A stretch of DNA of 64,000 nucleotides, from the NCBI RefSeq assembly GCF_014651995.1, contig NZ_BMXY01000003.1, positions 1 to 64,000 on the forward strand, given 5' to 3'. Below are positions 60,558-64,000 of the stretch, one piece after another. Made by a program: the position numbers and the translations under genes. Under the pieces are notes generated by a model. The model saw only the letters and a program-made list of their open reading frames with translations. It searched no databases and was not told where the DNA came from. The stretch comes from Cognatilysobacter xinjiangensis (lineage in GTDB: Bacteria > Pseudomonadota > Gammaproteobacteria > Xanthomonadales > Xanthomonadaceae). Numbering within the stretch: the first letter of the stretch is position 1; each line of letters starts with the position of its first letter.

Positions 60558-61205
60558 ATGAGCGAAGCGAAACGGCGCGCCGCCGAAAAGGCGATGGACT
60601 TCGTCGAGGACGGCATGATCGTCGGCGTCGGCACGGGCTCCACGGTCGCCTACTTCATCGACGCGCTGGGCCGCGAGCCCGAGCGCGTCCGCGGCGCGGT
60701 TTCCAGCTCGGAGCAGAGCACCGAACGCCTGCGTGCGCATGGCATCGAGGTACTCGACCTCAACGCGACCGGCCCGCTGGCGCTCTATGTCGACGGCGCC
60801 GACGAATGCGACCCCGCCAAGCGCCTGATCAAGGGCGGCGGCGCGGCGCTCACGCGCGAGAAGATCATCGCGCAGGCGAGCCAGCGCTTCGTCTGCATCA
60901 TCGACCCCAGCAAGCAGGTCGATGTGCTCGGCCGCTTCCCGCTGCCGGTCGAAGTCGTCCCCATGGCCCGCAGCCTGGTCGCCCGCGACATCGTCGCGCT
61001 CACTGGCGCCCAGCCGGTCTGGCGCGAGGGCGTCGTCACCGACAACGGCAACTGGATCCTCGACGTCCATGGCCTTCGCATCATCGACCCGGTAGCCATG
61101 GAAACGGCGATCAACCAGCTACCGGGCGTCGTCAGCGTCGGCCTGTTCGCGAGGCGTCCGGCCGACGTCGTCATCGTCGGCGAGGACACGCCGCGGATTC
61201 TATGA
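60558..61205 (+). CDS. rpiA: Ribose-5-phosphate isomerase A
   Basis: Interconverts ribose 5-phosphate and ribulose 5-phosphate, linking pentose phosphate metabolism with PRPP synthesis (prs, 3129-4088). The 215-residue protein has the loops [32 protein letters not shown] and [13 protein letters not shown] of RpiA. The start at 60558 is 4 bases after the EVE stop. It is the last gene of the unit. Confidence 0.95.
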   Translation: MSEAKRRAAEKAMDFVEDGMIVGVGTGSTVAYFIDALGREPERVRGAVSSSEQSTERLRAHGIEVLDLNATGPLALYVDGADECDPAKRLIKGGGAALTREKIIAQASQRFVCIIDPSKQVDVLGRFPLPVEVVPMARSLVARDIVALTGAQPVWREGVVTDNGNWILDVHGLRIIDPVAMETAINQLPGVVSVGLFARRPADVVIVGEDTPRIL

Positions 61206-61861
61206 ATCGCCGCCATTGGCCTGCCTTGATGGGGCCGGCATCGAAAGATCGGGCGTCGGATCGCTCGTAGCCCGGCCGAGGCGGGCAAAAATCGGCCATT
61301 GAGCCTGGCTGCTGTCTGAGCGATCGGCGGCAACGTTGAAAGCGGGCGCGCCACCGCGGCTTGACGCGCCGCCCGGCGATGTCTGCATCCGGGCCGCACG
61401 GCATCCCGGTTTGAGCGCGGCCGTCTCGCTGCGCGCAACCAGAGGTGTTGCATGCCCTGTCAGGCAACCGCGGACTGGCGCCGCCGATATGCGCACAGGA
61501 GTGGGTCGGTCAGCACCGGCGCCGGAAAGGCCGCGCCGTCCGCGAGGACGTCCATCGGCGTCATTACCGATACCAGCGGCGCGAACAGGGGCCCTCTGTC
61601 AGCTACGCCTACGAGGTTTCCAAGCGACAGTTTCGAAAGCGTTTTCGGGACTATTTACGTTCGCCGGCTTGACTGGACGAACAGGCGACGCAGCGCCGCG
61701 TGGTATGGCAGGACGCCTGCAGGCAGAAGATTCCACGCCAGTTGCAGACGGCGGCATCACCAGGTCGGCAGGATTAGCTCAGCGAGCACGCGAGCAACGT
61801 CCACGTCCCGCCCGCAGGTGCCCGGCTTTCCTTGCCGAGTCGGAGCGACATTTCCTATCGC
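61206..61861. other. Intergenic region between rpiA and the rRNA operon
   Basis: About 655 bases without a gene I can defend. Composition drops slightly and short open frames (for example one at 61445-61672, 75 codons) lack recognisable similarity. The rRNA terminator starts at 61862. A strand of 12 bases near 61771 resembles the 5' part of a tRNA D-arm but no cloverleaf can be built. Confidence 0.5.
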
Positions 61862-61902
61862 CCAAAAGACAACCCCCCAGCCGTTGGGACGGCTGGGGGG
61901 TT
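61862..61902 (-). terminator. rRNA operon terminator
   Basis: On the minus strand a perfect 13-bp stem (AACCCCCCAGCCG/CGGCTGGGGGGTT) is followed by GTCTTTTGGG. It is 13 bases beyond the 5S 3' end and should end the rRNA transcript. Confidence 0.85.
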
Positions 61903-61914
61903 GCGGGATAAAGA

Positions 61915-62029
61915 CCCTGGCGATGACCTACTCTCGCATGGCAAAGCCACACTACCATCGGCGCGGGTGCGTTTCACGTCCGAGTTCGGAATGGGATCGG
62001 GTGGTTCCACACCGCTATGGTCACCAGGG
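61915..62029 (-). rRNA. rrf: 5S ribosomal RNA
   Basis: A 115-nt minus-strand gene. It begins CCCTGGTGACCATAGCGG and contains the conserved CCGATCCCATTCCGAACTCG and TGGTAGTGTGG segments, ending CCAGGG, which pairs with the start. Ends are placed by this pairing and may be off by one or two bases. Confidence 0.95.
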
Positions 62030-62184
62030 AGAGGGTGGAGGGTCGCCTCACGGCGCCGCGCTCTCGTTGGTTACCGACGAACCCGTGGGTTCGAGCGGAA
62101 AAGGGGGGGATGTAGCGAGCAGTGAATGTCGCGACGTATCGCGAGGGTAAGGTGCTTTGGCTGCCCAAAGCGTCTTGAGGTTAT

Positions 62185-64000
<1,816 letters not shown>

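Noticed and set aside
61445-61672. A 75-codon open frame between rpiA and the rRNA operon
   Set aside because: No similarity I recognise, no clear Shine-Dalgarno, and the other frames in this stretch are equally open.
61768-61800. A tRNA-like 5' stretch (GGATTAGCTCAGC)
   Set aside because: No matching anticodon arm, T-arm or acceptor strand follows, so no cloverleaf can be drawn.

Overview
The window is a GC-rich chromosomal segment (G+C close to 70% by eye) from a gammaproteobacterium, most likely of the Xanthomonadaceae/Lysobacteraceae (Lysobacter-Luteimonas-like). The evidence is the gene order lolB-ispE-tRNA-Gln-prs-rplY-pth-ychF next to tRNA-Tyr/Gly/Thr-tuf, the hemA-prfA pair, zapA-6S RNA-ygfA-rpiA, a peroxiredoxin-AhpF-OxyR cluster, and a PntAa/PntAb/PntB transhydrogenase. 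It reads as core genome: I found no transposase, integrase, phage gene, CRISPR array or plasmid function.

Layout. 1-7.5 kb (minus strand) is a translation and envelope block: tRNA genes and tuf, ychF, pth, rplY, prs, tRNA-Gln, ispE, lolB and a TPR protein. 7.6-12.3 kb (plus) carries hemA, prfA, a GNAT acetyltransferase and a SPINDLY/OGT-like glycosyltransferase. 12.3-14.7 kb (minus) has a SemiSWEET-like protein and a tightly overlapped yihY/TlpA-like/acylphosphatase operon. 14.8-16.3 kb (plus) holds a WrbA-like flavoprotein, a DUF2069 protein and a one-domain asparaginase-like protein. 16.4-19.6 kb (minus) encodes a secreted M4 metalloprotease with two PPC domains, and SufT. At 20.1-24.5 kb the pnt genes are split by an opposite-strand cassette: sigma factor, one-helix membrane protein and an LTxxQ-like periplasmic protein. 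24.9-30.5 kb has a DUF1631 protein, a nitroreductase, a 5'-3' exonuclease-like protein, a NUDIX hydrolase and galE. 30.6-36.6 kb (minus) has proline iminopeptidase, prmC, a diguanylate cyclase and an M1 aminopeptidase. 36.8-40.2 kb is the oxidative-stress locus ahpC-ahpF-oxyR, followed by msrA. 42-46 kb has glnS, a Cys-rich lipoprotein, a deaminase and rlmM; 46-47 kb has two EF-hand proteins; 47.2-49.6 kb has two ubiquinone-type hydroxylases. 49.7-52 kb has a membrane protein coupled to cobalamin adenosyltransferase and an HDAC-like hydrolase. 52-59.1 kb has pepP, ygfB, a 1504-residue propeller-PAS-GGDEF-EAL signalling protein, a coiled-coil protein and zapA. 59.3-61.2 kb has 6S RNA, ygfA, an EVE protein and rpiA. 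From 61.9 kb to the end lies the 3' part of an rRNA operon on the minus strand (5S and partial 23S).

How the genes work together. Many genes are joined by 4-bp ATGA overlaps, so the operons are easy to read. Redox control recurs: AhpC/AhpF/OxyR, MsrA, WrbA, the TlpA-like protein and the transhydrogenase. Two separate c-di-GMP proteins are present. The least explained unit is the sigma/one-helix/LTxxQ triad between the pnt genes, which looks like a cell-surface signalling module. Starts were moved to internal ATG codons where homologue length, Shine-Dalgarno position or operon overlap favoured it. Family assignments are by recognition of motifs and were not checked by database search.
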